A stretch of 64,000 nt of DNA from Granulibacter bethesdensis (lineage in GTDB: Bacteria > Pseudomonadota > Alphaproteobacteria > Acetobacterales > Acetobacteraceae), in assembly GCF_001889525.1 (NCBI RefSeq), contig NZ_CP018192.1:2198501-2262500 (forward strand). Reading direction: 5' to 3'. Position 1 is the first letter of the stretch. Each line of letters starts with the position of its first letter. Below the pieces are notes generated by a model that did not search any database, was not told the origin of the DNA, and worked only from the letters and a program-made list of their open reading frames with translations. The position numbers and the translations under genes are program-made. This document shows, in pieces, positions 1 through 9,051 of the stretch.

Positions 1-1
1 G

Positions 2-116
2 CGCCGGCCCATTGCCCTGCGCCGGGATGCCTACCCCTCGCCACCGCCATGGGGTAACCCGGACAATTCCCGCATGGGATCGCTACATCCCCAAGGGACA
101 AAAGACGCTTAGATGA
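2..116 (+). CDS. possible 3' end of an upstream gene (partial)
   Basis: Two of the three rightward frames are open from the window edge to just before or into the hpnN start. One ends at TAG 110-112, directly abutting the ATG at 113. The other ends at TGA 114-116, giving the ATGA overlap style common in this region. Only about 37 residues are visible and I recognise neither peptide. The tight junction suggests hpnN is co-transcribed with an upstream gene, but which frame is coding cannot be decided here. Confidence 0.3.
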   Translation, partial: AGPLPCAGMPTPRHRHGVTRTIPAWDRYIPKGQKTLR

Positions 117-2737
117 GGGAGCCTGCCGGAATGGGTCTCAAGATCATGGGGTCGACCGCCCTGCTGACCGAAGCCACGCGCCTCTGCCGCCGCCGCGCGC
201 TGTGGGTGGTACTGGCAGCCATGGCGCTGGCGGGACTCAGCCTGACCCATGCCGCCCATCATCTGGGGGTCAGCACCAATACGGATGAGCTGTTTGCCTC
301 CTCACTTCCATGGCGGCAACGTCAGATCGCCTACGAGAAGAATTTTCCACAGAATCAGGATCTGCTGGTCGCTGTGGTCGATGGCTCCATTCCGGAGGAA
401 GCCGAAGCCACAGCCGATGCGCTTACAAAGGCACTGTCTGAAGACAAGGAGCATTTTCTTTCTGTCCAGCAGCCAGGAGCGCTACCTTATTTCCAGAAAG
501 AGGGGCTGCTGTTTCTCGACCAGAAAAGCCTGTCCAGCCTGCTGGACCAGACGATCGACGCGCAGCCTTTTCTGGGGCAGCTGACGGCAGATCCCAGCGC
601 ACGCGGCCTGTTCGCGGCGCTTTCCCTCGTTGCCATGGGCGTCTCCCGCGGGGAGGCCAACCTCCAGCCCTTCATGCCGGCACTGCAAGGCTTCGACAAT
701 GCGCTGCGACAGGCAGCAGAGGGGCATCCGAAACCGCTTTCATGGGAGAACCTGCTGGCCGGTCCACTGGCGCAGCAGGCAGGACAATACCGCTTCGTGC
801 TGGCCCAGCCGCGGCTGGATTACGACGCGCTGGAACCCGGCGGTGCTGCAACCGCCGTGCTGAGACACATCGCCGCCGGGCTGGAATTCGTCCGCACCGG
901 CCATGCCCATGTGCGCATCACCGGCCCTGTCGCGCTGGCGGACGAAGAATTCTCCACCGTGGCCCATGGCATGGTGGAAGGCACTCTCATCAGCATCGCC
1001 CTGATTACGCTTTGGCTGTTTCTGGCCCTGCGCAGCTGGCGGCTGATCCTGCCGGTGCTGGCCACCTTGATGCTCGGTCTGACGCTGACGATCGGGTTTG
1101 CCTCAGTGGCGGTTGGCACCCTGAATCTCGTCTCGGTCGCATTTGCAATCCTGTTCGTGGGGATCGCCGTCGATTTCGCCATTCAATACTGTGTGCGCTT
1201 CCGCGAGGTGAGGCACGAAATCGCCGATCCGGCCATTTCCCTGCCGGAAACCACACGCCGGGTCGGCGGACAGATTTTGGTGGCCGCCGCCGCAACAGCC
1301 GCAGGGTTTCTGGCTTTTGTTCCGACCAGCTTCGAAGGAGTAGCCGAGCTCGGGCTGATCGCCGGGATTGGTATGCTGATTGCCTTCCTGTGTACTATGA
1401 CTTTCCTGCCGGCCATGCTGAGCCTGTTCCGCCCACGGGCAGAAGGACGGGAAATCGGCTTTGCCGTTGGAATTCCTCTCGACCGCACCCTGCTGCGCTG
1501 GCGGCGGCCTGTTCTGCTGGTCTTTGCCCTGATCGCCGCTTCCGGGATCGCCCTGCTGTCGCGGCTGACATTCGATTCCGATCCCTTGCACACCAAAAAT
1601 CCGAATACGGAGGCCATGCGGACGCTCTACGGCATGATGGGCGATCCGATGACCAACCCCTATTCCGCCGATATTCTGGTGGCGAACCGGGAACAGGCTG
1701 GGGTGCTCGCCAAAAAGCTTGAAAAACTGCCGACCGTCGCCGAGGTTCTGACACTCTCCTCTTTCGTGCCCGACAATCAGGATGAAAAGCTGGCTCTGGT
1801 CGCGGATGCCGCCAGTCTGCTGGGGCCGACCCTGACCCCTCATACCCCCCCCTCCTCCGTGACGCCCGAACAGATCAGGCTGGCGATCAGTGCGGCGCTG
1901 GGGCAGATCCGCCCGGCTTTGGCCAAACTGCCCGCCAATCATCCTCTGGCCGGGATCGCAGCAGCGCTCGACCGGCTGTCTCATGCTTCCGACGAGACAC
2001 TTCTGGCCGCCAATGCGGCCCTCGTGCGGTTTCTGCCGATGCAGCTTGAGCGTCTGCGTACGGCCCTGAGCGCCGAGAAAGTCACCGTCCAGGATATTCC
2101 TCCCACCTTGGCGAAAGACTGGCAGCTTCCTGACGGACGGGTGCGGGTCCAGGCCATGACCAGCCCCAAAGCCTCCGACAGCGCCGGGCTACACCGTTTC
2201 GCCGCCGAAGTTCTGGCCGTTGCCCCCGATGCCAGCGGCTCCGCCATCGTGATCGTGGAAACGGCGCAAACCATCGTGACCGCGTTCCGTCATGCCGCAA
2301 TGGGAGCCATCGCCGCCATCATGGTGATCCTTGCGCTCGCGTTGCGTCGGGTGCTGGATGCCGCACTGGTGATGTCGGCGCTTCTGCTCTCCGCGCTGAT
2401 GACAGTCGTAGTGATCAGCCTGCTGCCCATGGCGCTGAATTTCGCCAATATTATCGCCCTGCCGCTGCTGCTGGGCGTCGGCGTCTCGTTCAACATCTAT
2501 TTCGTGATGAACTGGCGGGCGGGGGTGAGCGGTTTTCTGGCGACCGCAACAGCCCGGGCTGTGATTTTCTCTGCCCTGACCACCGCGACCGCCTTCGGAT
2601 CACTGGCATTGTCGGAGCATCCGGGCACGGCCAGCATGGGCAATCTGCTGATGATCAGTCTCGGCTGCACATTGGTTGCCTCGCTGATCTATATCCCGGC
2701 GCTGCTTTCCGGGCTGCGAAGGCAGGGTCAGGCCTGA
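113..2737 (+). CDS. hpnN: hopanoid transporter HpnN (RND superfamily)
   Basis: An inner-membrane RND/MMPL-type exporter that in other hopanoid producers moves hopanoids towards the outer membrane. The 874 residues show the RND layout: one N-terminal membrane segment (about 28-48), a periplasmic domain, a helix cluster (about 285-440), a second lone helix (about 460-485) and periplasmic domain, and a C-terminal cluster (about 725-865). The hydrophobic helices carry acidic residues such as the D in GIAVDFAIQY. Length fits the family. ATG 131 is an alternative start, with a GAGGGA Shine-Dalgarno 10 bases upstream. The 3' end overlaps the convergent mmuM by 10 bases. The call is supported by the other hpn genes nearby. 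Confidence 0.9.
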   Translation: MREPAGMGLKIMGSTALLTEATRLCRRRALWVVLAAMALAGLSLTHAAHHLGVSTNTDELFASSLPWRQRQIAYEKNFPQNQDLLVAVVDGSIPEEAEATADALTKALSEDKEHFLSVQQPGALPYFQKEGLLFLDQKSLSSLLDQTIDAQPFLGQLTADPSARGLFAALSLVAMGVSRGEANLQPFMPALQGFDNALRQAAEGHPKPLSWENLLAGPLAQQAGQYRFVLAQPRLDYDALEPGGAATAVLRHIAAGLEFVRTGHAHVRITGPVALADEEFSTVAHGMVEGTLISIALITLWLFLALRSWRLILPVLATLMLGLTLTIGFASVAVGTLNLVSVAFAILFVGIAVDFAIQYCVRFREVRHEIADPAISLPETTRRVGGQILVAAAATAAGFLAFVPTSFEGVAELGLIAGIGMLIAFLCTMTFLPAMLSLFRPRAEGREIGFAVGIPLDRTLLRWRRPVLLVFALIAASGIALLSRLTFDSDPLHTKNPNTEAMRTLYGMMGDPMTNPYSADILVANREQAGVLAKKLEKLPTVAEVLTLSSFVPDNQDEKLALVADAASLLGPTLTPHTPPSSVTPEQIRLAISAALGQIRPALAKLPANHPLAGIAAALDRLSHASDETLLAANAALVRFLPMQLERLRTALSAEKVTVQDIPPTLAKDWQLPDGRVRVQAMTSPKASDSAGLHRFAAEVLAVAPDASGSAIVIVETAQTIVTAFRHAAMGAIAAIMVILALALRRVLDAALVMSALLLSALMTVVVISLLPMALNFANIIALPLLLGVGVSFNIYFVMNWRAGVSGFLATATARAVIFSALTTATAFGSLALSEHPGTASMGNLLMISLGCTLVASLIYIPALLSGLRRQGQA

Positions 2738-3666
2738 GCGCGGATCAGACGACGCAAAGCACGTATATCATCCGGGCGGGTGCGGCAGCATCCGCCGATG
2801 ATCCGTGCTCCGAGACGGAGCCAGCTTCTCGCCTGTTCTGCCCAGTCACCGGGTCGCCTGTGTCCCCAGCAACGGGTCACTGGATCAAACGACTCCCCGG
2901 CATTGGGGTAGACGATCACAGGCAGGCCACCACGGCGCAAACAGCGGATCAAGGCAGGCACGAGCGCCGGATCGGTACAATTGATCCCGATGGCAGCCAC
3001 GGAAAGACAGGATGCCACAGCCTGCACGCAGAGGCTCAAGGGGGTTCCATCGGCGATATGGGCCGCATCCCGCACGGAAAAGCTGATCCATCCCGGCAGG
3101 CTCAATGCCTGAAGCAAATCCGCAAACGCCAGCGCCTCCTCTAAATGCGGCACGGTTTCACAAGCGATGAGATCGGCGCCTCCAACTGCCAGCGCACGCA
3201 TGCGGGGAGCGTGGAACGCCAGATACTGTGAGCGCGACAGGGTATAGCGTCCGGTATATTCCGAGCCATCGGCCTGACACGCCCCGTACGGCCCCAGCGA
3301 GCCAGCCACCAGCGGACGAATCCGGTTTCGGCGCTGCACCGCCGGCAGACCGGCCCAGACGTCATCCCGGACCGAACAGGCCAGTCGCGCCGCATCGGCC
3401 AGGACTGCCATGGCCCGACGCCGCGACAATCCTCTGCGCTGCAATCCCGGCAGACTTAGCTGATAGCTGGCGGTTTCGATACAATCCGCTCCGGCCTCCA
3501 GATAGGCCCGATGTACCGCCGCAATCGCCGCCGGATTATCCAGCAGCAGGCGACCGGACCAGAGCGGATCATCCAGATCATACCCGGCATGCTCAAGCTC
3601 CGTCGCCAATGCCCCATCCAGAATCAGTGGGCGGGCACGCCGGAAGAGAGAAGAGACCAATGCCAT
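2728..3666 (-). CDS. mmuM: homocysteine S-methyltransferase family protein
   Basis: Transfers a methyl group, typically from S-methylmethionine, to homocysteine to give methionine. It has the family zinc ligands: a Cys in GINCTDPAL and the Cys pair in GGCCRTRPDD near the C-terminus. The N-terminal ILDGALATEL strand is typical of the barrel. I chose ATG 3666, giving 312 residues, because GGAGG lies five bases upstream. The GTG one codon earlier is too close to that site. It sits between hpnN and hpnL and reads with hpnL on the minus strand. No dedicated hopanoid role is known for it. Confidence 0.85.
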   Translation of the reverse strand: MALVSSLFRRARPLILDGALATELEHAGYDLDDPLWSGRLLLDNPAAIAAVHRAYLEAGADCIETASYQLSLPGLQRRGLSRRRAMAVLADAARLACSVRDDVWAGLPAVQRRNRIRPLVAGSLGPYGACQADGSEYTGRYTLSRSQYLAFHAPRMRALAVGGADLIACETVPHLEEALAFADLLQALSLPGWISFSVRDAAHIADGTPLSLCVQAVASCLSVAAIGINCTDPALVPALIRCLRRGGLPVIVYPNAGESFDPVTRCWGHRRPGDWAEQARSWLRLGARIIGGCCRTRPDDIRALRRLIRAQA

Positions 3667-3699
3667 CACATCCTCCCATCGTCGGCGACACGCAGACTG

Positions 3700-4650
3700 T
3701 CAGCGGTGCAAGGCCCTCGCTTCCGTCATTTGCCATCCCAATAGAATCGGCACACCAATCAGAAGATCCCGCGCCCGCCGCACCAGAGAAATGCCAATGG
3801 CAATATCCGGTGGCACACCGAACACGCTGCCGAGCGCGACATAGGCAGCTTCCTGCACCCCCAGCAGTCCCGGCACCATAAAAGCCCCAGCCACCAGACC
3901 GTGCATCATGCCCTCCACCGCCAACGCGTCGATAAAAGGCAATTGCACACCCAACATATGCGCCGTGAGCCAGGTTGCAACGCCAGACCCCATCCACGCC
4001 AGAAAATGCCAGCCTATCCCCCTCAGCAAGGCAGGCAGATTGGCCGAGAGCTGGGTCAGTTCCATCTCCAGGCAGTCAATACCATCGCCCAGGGCAGGAG
4101 CAGCCACTTTGGCCGCCAAGGCCCGCATCATTGGGCCGACACCATAGCGCTGAACCCACACCGCGCCCCACCCTGCCAGACCAGCCACTACGACCCCGGC
4201 CACTGCCGGGATCAGCAAAGTGCCGGATGACGTACTGGCCAGCAGGATCGCCAGCCCGAGCAAGGCGAAAATCAGCTGAGCCAGAAATTCGCAGGTGACA
4301 TCCACAATGGTCGAAGCGGCCGCGACCGGCCAACGCAGCCCCCAAAGCGTCGCCGCGCGTGCGCCGAGCACCAGACCCCCGATTTGTGAAAATGGCAGAC
4401 AGGTACTGGCGGAATCCCTCACCATCCTGCACCAGACCGGCAGCCAGAATGAGATATTCCCCGGCAATATCTGCCGCCATGCGCGCCCCAGCAGCAGGAA
4501 AATCGGCACCTGCCACAGGCACAGCAGGCCCAGCCCTTTCCAGCCGATACGGAGCGTGGCATCCAGCACTTGGTCTAACCCGAACCAGCCGATCAGGCCT
4601 GTCGCCAAGGCAAGACCCAGCAGGGCCGCCAAAATCGAAATCCGTCGCAA
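3700..4650 (-). CDS. hpnL: hopanoid-associated membrane protein HpnL
   Basis: A polytopic inner-membrane protein of the lysylphosphatidylglycerol-synthase transmembrane-domain / UPF0104 type, 316 residues, with about eight hydrophobic segments and no soluble catalytic domain. The segment EGMMHGLVAGAFMVPGLLGVQEAA matches the family pattern seen in HpnL proteins of hopanoid clusters (quoted here in part: GLLGVQEAAY). The role is unproven; flippase-like lipid handling is an inference. The only usable start is TTG at 4650, since the upstream frame lacks ATG or GTG before a stop. It lies 33 bases upstream of mmuM on the same strand and is divergent from hpnA across a 244-base gap. Confidence 0.75.
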   Translation of the reverse strand: MRRISILAALLGLALATGLIGWFGLDQVLDATLRIGWKGLGLLCLWQVPIFLLLGRAWRQILPGNISFWLPVWCRMVRDSASTCLPFSQIGGLVLGARAATLWGLRWPVAAASTIVDVTCEFLAQLIFALLGLAILLASTSSGTLLIPAVAGVVVAGLAGWGAVWVQRYGVGPMMRALAAKVAAPALGDGIDCLEMELTQLSANLPALLRGIGWHFLAWMGSGVATWLTAHMLGVQLPFIDALAVEGMMHGLVAGAFMVPGLLGVQEAAYVALGSVFGVPPDIAIGISLVRRARDLLIGVPILLGWQMTEARALHR

Positions 4651-4894
4651 ACGCTCCGCCCGCCCAAACCAGCCCGCCAGACCAGTCTGCGGGAAAAAAG
4701 AATGGCGCCCGTGCTACACGAAAGAACAGTGAAACTCTACACCCCGCAGGACGGTGCAGATATTCCCCAGCGAGGGCAAGGCAGCATAATTTTGCCCCAA
4801 TCGCAGGTCGGCTGTAGAAGGGCATCCGCACGCCAGCTGCTCAGCGTGTTCACCCTTTCAGCGGTAAGGATCACAACCGGATGGGCAGACAGGG

Positions 4895-5929
4895 ATGACC
4901 AGTCCAGGACGGGCTTTCGTAACCGGAGCAACCGGCTTTGTCGGTTCCGCCGTCGCGCGCGCATTGCTGCAGCGCGGATGGAAGGTCAGGCTGCTGACCC
5001 GTCGCAGCTCCGACACGCAAAACCTGGCCGGTCTCGCCGCGGACATTGTGGAGGGCGATCTGCTGCAGCCCGAAACCATCACACCCCATTTGCACGGCTG
5101 TCAGGCCCTGTTTCATGTCGCCGCGGATTACCGAATCTGGGTGCCGGATCCGGTCGCCATGATGCGCGCCAATGTCGATGGCACTGTCGCTCTGCTGCGT
5201 GCCGCGCAGGAAGCAGGGATTGAGCGAATCGTCTATTGCAGCTCCGTGGCGGCGCTGGGTCTGATCGGTGACGGCACCCCCTCCACCGAGGATACGCCGA
5301 ACAGCGAGGCCAAGACTGTCGGCATCTATAAGAAATCAAAATATCGGGCCGAACAGGCTGTTCTGCGGCTCGTGGCGGAAGAAGGGGTGCGGGCAGTGAT
5401 CGTCAATCCCTCCACACCGATCGGGCCGCGTGACGTGAAGCCGACACCGACCGGGCGGATGATCCGGGATGCGGCGCTGGGTAAAATGCCTGCCTATCTC
5501 GATACCGGTCTGAACGTCGTGCATGTGGATGACGTCGCGGAGGGACATCTTCTCGCCATGGAGCATGGCGTGCCGGGCGAACGCTATATTCTGGGCGGCA
5601 CCGACATGCATCTTGCTGATATTCTGGCCATGGTGGCGCGGGAGACAGGGCGCAAACCGCCGCGCATCCGACTGAACGAAACCGCGCTGTGGCCGATGGC
5701 GATGGCCAGCGAAACACTGGCACGTCTCACAGGGATCGAACCGCTGGTCACGCGGGATCATCTGCGCATGGCCCGCAAGAAGATGTTTTTCTCCTCCGCC
5801 AAGGCCAGCACCGCTTTCGGCTGGTCGCCCCGCCCGGCAGAGGAGGCGATTCGTGATGCCGTTGCGTGGTTCCGTCAGAACGATCCCGCTTTCATCAGAC
5901 AGCGGACCGTCAAAGGAACCGGCGCATGA
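4895..5929 (+). CDS. hpnA: hopanoid-associated sugar epimerase HpnA
   Basis: An extended short-chain dehydrogenase related to dihydroflavonol reductase, 344 residues. The NAD(P)-binding TGATGFVGSA motif lies at about residues 6-15 and the catalytic YxxxK appears in YKKSKY. HpnA family members accompany hopanoid genes and are thought to act on the sugar part of the hopanoid head group; the exact reaction is not established. It is the first gene of hpnABCD and its TGA overlaps the hpnB ATG. Its ATG has only a weak, very close AGGG upstream. Confidence 0.88.
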   Translation: MTSPGRAFVTGATGFVGSAVARALLQRGWKVRLLTRRSSDTQNLAGLAADIVEGDLLQPETITPHLHGCQALFHVAADYRIWVPDPVAMMRANVDGTVALLRAAQEAGIERIVYCSSVAALGLIGDGTPSTEDTPNSEAKTVGIYKKSKYRAEQAVLRLVAEEGVRAVIVNPSTPIGPRDVKPTPTGRMIRDAALGKMPAYLDTGLNVVHVDDVAEGHLLAMEHGVPGERYILGGTDMHLADILAMVARETGRKPPRIRLNETALWPMAMASETLARLTGIEPLVTRDHLRMARKKMFFSSAKASTAFGWSPRPAEEAIRDAVAWFRQNDPAFIRQRTVKGTGA

Positions 5930-7059
5930 TCTGGCTGGCCGCCCTGAGCGCGATGATCTGGGTCTATCTGCTGTTTTTTCACGGACAATTCTGGCAGGCC
6001 GGGCCGATCCTGCCCCTTTCCCCTCGTGTATCCGCCACATCCGTCACGGTGGTCATCCCGGCGCGGGATGAGGCGGAGAGCATCGCACGCTGCCTGCGCT
6101 CCCTCGCTTTGCAGGATCACCGGGCGCTGCATGTCATTATGGTCGACGATGCCAGCAGTGACGGCACTGGCGACATCGCCCGCGCCATTGCCGCCGAGAC
6201 TTTCCCCAACCGTCTGCCCGGCTGGCTTCAGGTAATCGCGGGCAAACCGCGCCCCGCCGGCTGGAGCGGAAAACTCTGGGCAGTCCATCAGGGTGTTGCC
6301 GCCGCACGGGATGATATTCTGCTGCTGACCGATGCGGATATCGAGCATGCACCGGGCCATATCGCCTCCCTGCTTGCTCAGGCGGAGAGCAAAGACCTCG
6401 ATATGACCAGCGAAATGGTGGCGCTGAACGTGGAAAGCTGGCCGGAACGGGCGCTGGTGCCTGCCTTCGTGTTCTTTTTCCAGATGCTGTACCCTTTCGC
6501 ACGGGTGAATGATCCGCTCAGCGCAACAGCGGCGGCGGCAGGAGGAACGGTCATGATCCGCCGCCGGGCGCTGAAACGGATTGGCGGGATCGAAAGCCTG
6601 CACGGTGCCTTGATCGACGATGTGACCCTGGCGGGCAGGGTCAAAACCGGTGGCCCGATCTGGTTGGGTCATTCCGCGCTGGCTCGCTCCATCCGCCCCT
6701 ATCCGCACCCGGCCGATATATGGCGGATGATCGCGCGCACCGCGTTCGTGCAGTTAAGATTCTCTTGGACCATGCTGGTGCTGACAGTGCTCGGTATGCT
6801 GATCGTCTGGATCGCCCCCCCTGCCTTGGCCATGTTCGGCCATGGAGTGGCGCGCTGGCTCGGGCTTGCCGCCTGGCTCGGGGCCATGGCGAGCTATCTG
6901 CCGACCCTGAAACGCTTTGGCCTCAGCCCGCTCTGGGCGCTGGCATTGCCTGTGATCGCGGGTTTTTATACTGCCGCCACGATCGGCTCGGCCATCGACC
7001 ACGCGACCGGACGCGGGGTCCGCTGGAAAAGCCGCGCCTATACGGAGCATACCGCATGA
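5926..7059 (+). CDS. hpnB: hopanoid-associated glycosyltransferase HpnB (GT2)
   Basis: A family 2 glycosyltransferase of 377 residues. An N-terminal signal-anchor helix (about 1-17) leads into a nucleotide-sugar domain starting VTVVIPARDE, with the metal-binding DAD in LLTDADIEHA. Two to three membrane helices follow near the C-terminus (about 280-355). In hopanoid clusters HpnB is assumed to attach or modify sugars on the bacteriohopane side chain; this is inference from context. The ATG at 5926 makes an ATGA overlap with the hpnA stop, which favours it over an in-frame ATG 60 bases upstream. Confidence 0.88.
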   Translation: MIWLAALSAMIWVYLLFFHGQFWQAGPILPLSPRVSATSVTVVIPARDEAESIARCLRSLALQDHRALHVIMVDDASSDGTGDIARAIAAETFPNRLPGWLQVIAGKPRPAGWSGKLWAVHQGVAAARDDILLLTDADIEHAPGHIASLLAQAESKDLDMTSEMVALNVESWPERALVPAFVFFFQMLYPFARVNDPLSATAAAAGGTVMIRRRALKRIGGIESLHGALIDDVTLAGRVKTGGPIWLGHSALARSIRPYPHPADIWRMIARTAFVQLRFSWTMLVLTVLGMLIVWIAPPALAMFGHGVARWLGLAAWLGAMASYLPTLKRFGLSPLWALALPVIAGFYTAATIGSAIDHATGRGVRWKSRAYTEHTA

Positions 7060-7898
7060 GCGCTTCCCTGACCGAAAACAGGCCGGTCGAGACATGGTCC
7101 GGCAAAGATCAGGGGGACGAGAATTTCCCCGTCAGCCGCATCGTGCGCCGCAAATGGCGACCGCATGTGAACGCCTATTATGCTTTCGCCCGCAATGCCG
7201 ATGATATTGCCGATCATCCTGATCTGTCAGCCAATGAGAAAATCAGCCGGCTGGACCTGATGGAAGCCGTTTTGCTCGGCCATGCCGATCACGGTTCCCC
7301 CACCGCCAGCCGCCTGCGCGACAGCCTTTCCGAAACCGGGATCGATCGGGCGCACGCCACCGATCTGCTGGTGGCCTTTCGCCGCGATGCCGTCAAACAT
7401 CGCTATGACAGCTGGGACGAACTGATTGATTACTGTCGTTACTCGGCCATGCCGGTTGGCCGCTATATGCTCGATCTGCACGGCGAATCCCGCCAGACAT
7501 ATCCGTCTTCCGATGCGCTATGCGCCTCCCTTCAGGTGCTGAATCATCTGCAGGATTGCGGAAAGGATCTGGCCTCTCTGGACCGCTGCTACCTGCCTGC
7601 CGACATTCTGGATGCCCATGGCGCCCGCATTGCCGATCTGCGCCGCTCCAGTTGCTCCCCCCTCTTGCGGCAGGTGCTGGATGATCTGCTCAATCGCACC
7701 GAACGGCTGAATGTCAAGGCGGCGCCTCTCCCTGGATTGACCACAGACCGCTGGCTGCGGGTAAACGTTGCCATGATCCACCGCTTGGCTGAACGCCTGA
7801 CGCAGCGGCTGCGGCATGGCGACCCGCTGGCGCGACGTGTGAAGCTGCGTGGCATCGACATCGCTTTGAGCCTGTTTCAAGGATTGCGCGCCCTATGA
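7056..7898 (+). CDS. hpnC: squalene synthase-like HpnC (hydroxysqualene synthase)
   Basis: A trans-isoprenyl diphosphate synthase-fold enzyme that in the bacterial HpnCDE route converts presqualene diphosphate to hydroxysqualene. The first Asp-rich motif is NADDIAD at residues 47-53. The second aspartate region is represented by LNHLQDCGKDL. Its 280 residues match the family. The start overlaps the hpnB stop as ATGA and the stop overlaps hpnD the same way, so translation is probably coupled. Its own paralogue HpnD follows. Confidence 0.92.
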   Translation: MSASLTENRPVETWSGKDQGDENFPVSRIVRRKWRPHVNAYYAFARNADDIADHPDLSANEKISRLDLMEAVLLGHADHGSPTASRLRDSLSETGIDRAHATDLLVAFRRDAVKHRYDSWDELIDYCRYSAMPVGRYMLDLHGESRQTYPSSDALCASLQVLNHLQDCGKDLASLDRCYLPADILDAHGARIADLRRSSCSPLLRQVLDDLLNRTERLNVKAAPLPGLTTDRWLRVNVAMIHRLAERLTQRLRHGDPLARRVKLRGIDIALSLFQGLRAL

Positions 7899-8743
7899 CC
7901 GCCTTGAGTGCCGATGCCGCCGATCTCGCCCGTGTCGAGGCCCTGACCCGTGCCTCCGGCACCTCGTTCTATCAGGGGATGAAGGTGCTGCCTGCGGATC
8001 GCCGTCTGGCAATGTATGCGATTTATGCGTTCTGCCGCATTGTGGACGATATCGCCGATGAGCCCGCCCCGATCGAGGAAAAACGCGTCGGGCTGAATAA
8101 ATGGCGCACCCGCATCGCCGCACTGTATCGCGGAGAAGCGGATGATCCCGTCACCCGCGTGCTGTTACCGGCGATCCGCACCTTCCGACTACGGCAGGAT
8201 GATTTCCTCGCCGTGATCGACGGGATGCAGACCGATGCCGAAACGCAGGTCGTGGCCCCTGGCTGGGCAGAGCTTGATCTGTATTGCGATCAGGTGGCCT
8301 CTGCGGTCGGGCGGCTGTCTGTCAGGGCTTTTGGCGATGAATCAGAAGACGCGGACAAGGTTGCCCATCATCTTGGCCGCGCCCTGCAATTGACCAATAT
8401 CCTGCGCGATCTTCAGGAAGATGCCGCACGCGGGCGGCTTTATTTGCCACGCGAATGGCTGGTGGAAGCCGGTGTTCCCCTCGATGCGAGAGCCGCCATG
8501 GTCTCCCCGGCACTGGAGGGTGTTTGCCGCCGGGTCGTGCAGATTGCAAGGGCCCATTACGCTGATGCTTTCGCGTTCATGGCACAATGCGACCAGCGTG
8601 CCATGCGTCCCGCCCGGCTCATGGCTGCGACGTATCGCGCCATCCTGAACCGGCTGGAACAGGCCGGATGGACTCCTCCCCGCCGGGTCAGCCTCCCCGC
8701 ATGGGAAAAACTCTGGGTTCTTCTGCGGCATGGGCTGGGTTAG
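7895..8743 (+). CDS. hpnD: presqualene diphosphate synthase HpnD
   Basis: Condenses two farnesyl diphosphates to presqualene diphosphate, the first committed step to hopanoids. Motifs are RIVDDIADEP (about 48-57) and the second Asp-rich motif NILRDLQEDAARGRLYLP. Length is 282 residues, normal for the family. It is the last gene of the operon. The flavin-dependent partner HpnE, often next in line, is absent and the next gene is convergent. Its TAG overlaps the TAA of that gene. Confidence 0.93.
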   Translation: MTALSADAADLARVEALTRASGTSFYQGMKVLPADRRLAMYAIYAFCRIVDDIADEPAPIEEKRVGLNKWRTRIAALYRGEADDPVTRVLLPAIRTFRLRQDDFLAVIDGMQTDAETQVVAPGWAELDLYCDQVASAVGRLSVRAFGDESEDADKVAHHLGRALQLTNILRDLQEDAARGRLYLPREWLVEAGVPLDARAAMVSPALEGVCRRVVQIARAHYADAFAFMAQCDQRAMRPARLMAATYRAILNRLEQAGWTPPRRVSLPAWEKLWVLLRHGLG

Positions 8744-8994
8744 CGTCTCGATCTGAGCCGAGCGGCCACGAAAGCCACAACCGCCACAATCAACAGAAGG
8801 CCACCCGCCATGACGATCCAGTCATGGGCGGGAAGATCAGTCCCTGGAATCCATACCCAGCCAAACACCAACCCCCAGATTGCCAGGACTGCCACAATAC
8901 CAACCGGCAGAACCACCGCGAGATGAGACAAGGCACTCCCGGTCGTGGGAGTACCAGTCGTGCCTTCATTATCCGCCCGCCTGTTTGCAGCCAT
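8740..8994 (-). CDS. small two-helix membrane protein, function unknown
   Basis: An 84-residue protein I do not recognise. A polar Thr/Gly-rich N-terminus (1-22) is followed by a hydrophobic segment at about 24-46 (VVLPVGIVAVLAIWGLVFGW) and another at about 60-79. The tail is basic (RLRSRR), suggesting a hairpin with the C-terminus in the cytoplasm. The gene is convergent with hpnD, the stop codons sharing bases 8741-8742. A function in hopanoid metabolism is not implied by orientation. Confidence 0.6.
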   Translation of the reverse strand: MAANRRADNEGTTGTPTTGSALSHLAVVLPVGIVAVLAIWGLVFGWVWIPGTDLPAHDWIVMAGGLLLIVAVVAFVAARLRSRR

Positions 8995-9051
8995 GACCGT
9001 TCTCTCCCGCTTGTGATACGGCTAACGCGGGGAAGCGGCGTTCGGATGCAG

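Noticed and set aside
742-1722. A 326-codon frame inside hpnN in another reading frame
   Set aside because: Its composition is Arg/Gly/Ala-rich, typical of a frame-shifted GC-rich gene, and hpnN is a continuous RND protein here.
4076-4831. A 251-codon leftward frame overlapping hpnL
   Set aside because: It is the alternative frame of hpnL. The hpnL frame has the expected membrane helices and the competing frame has none.
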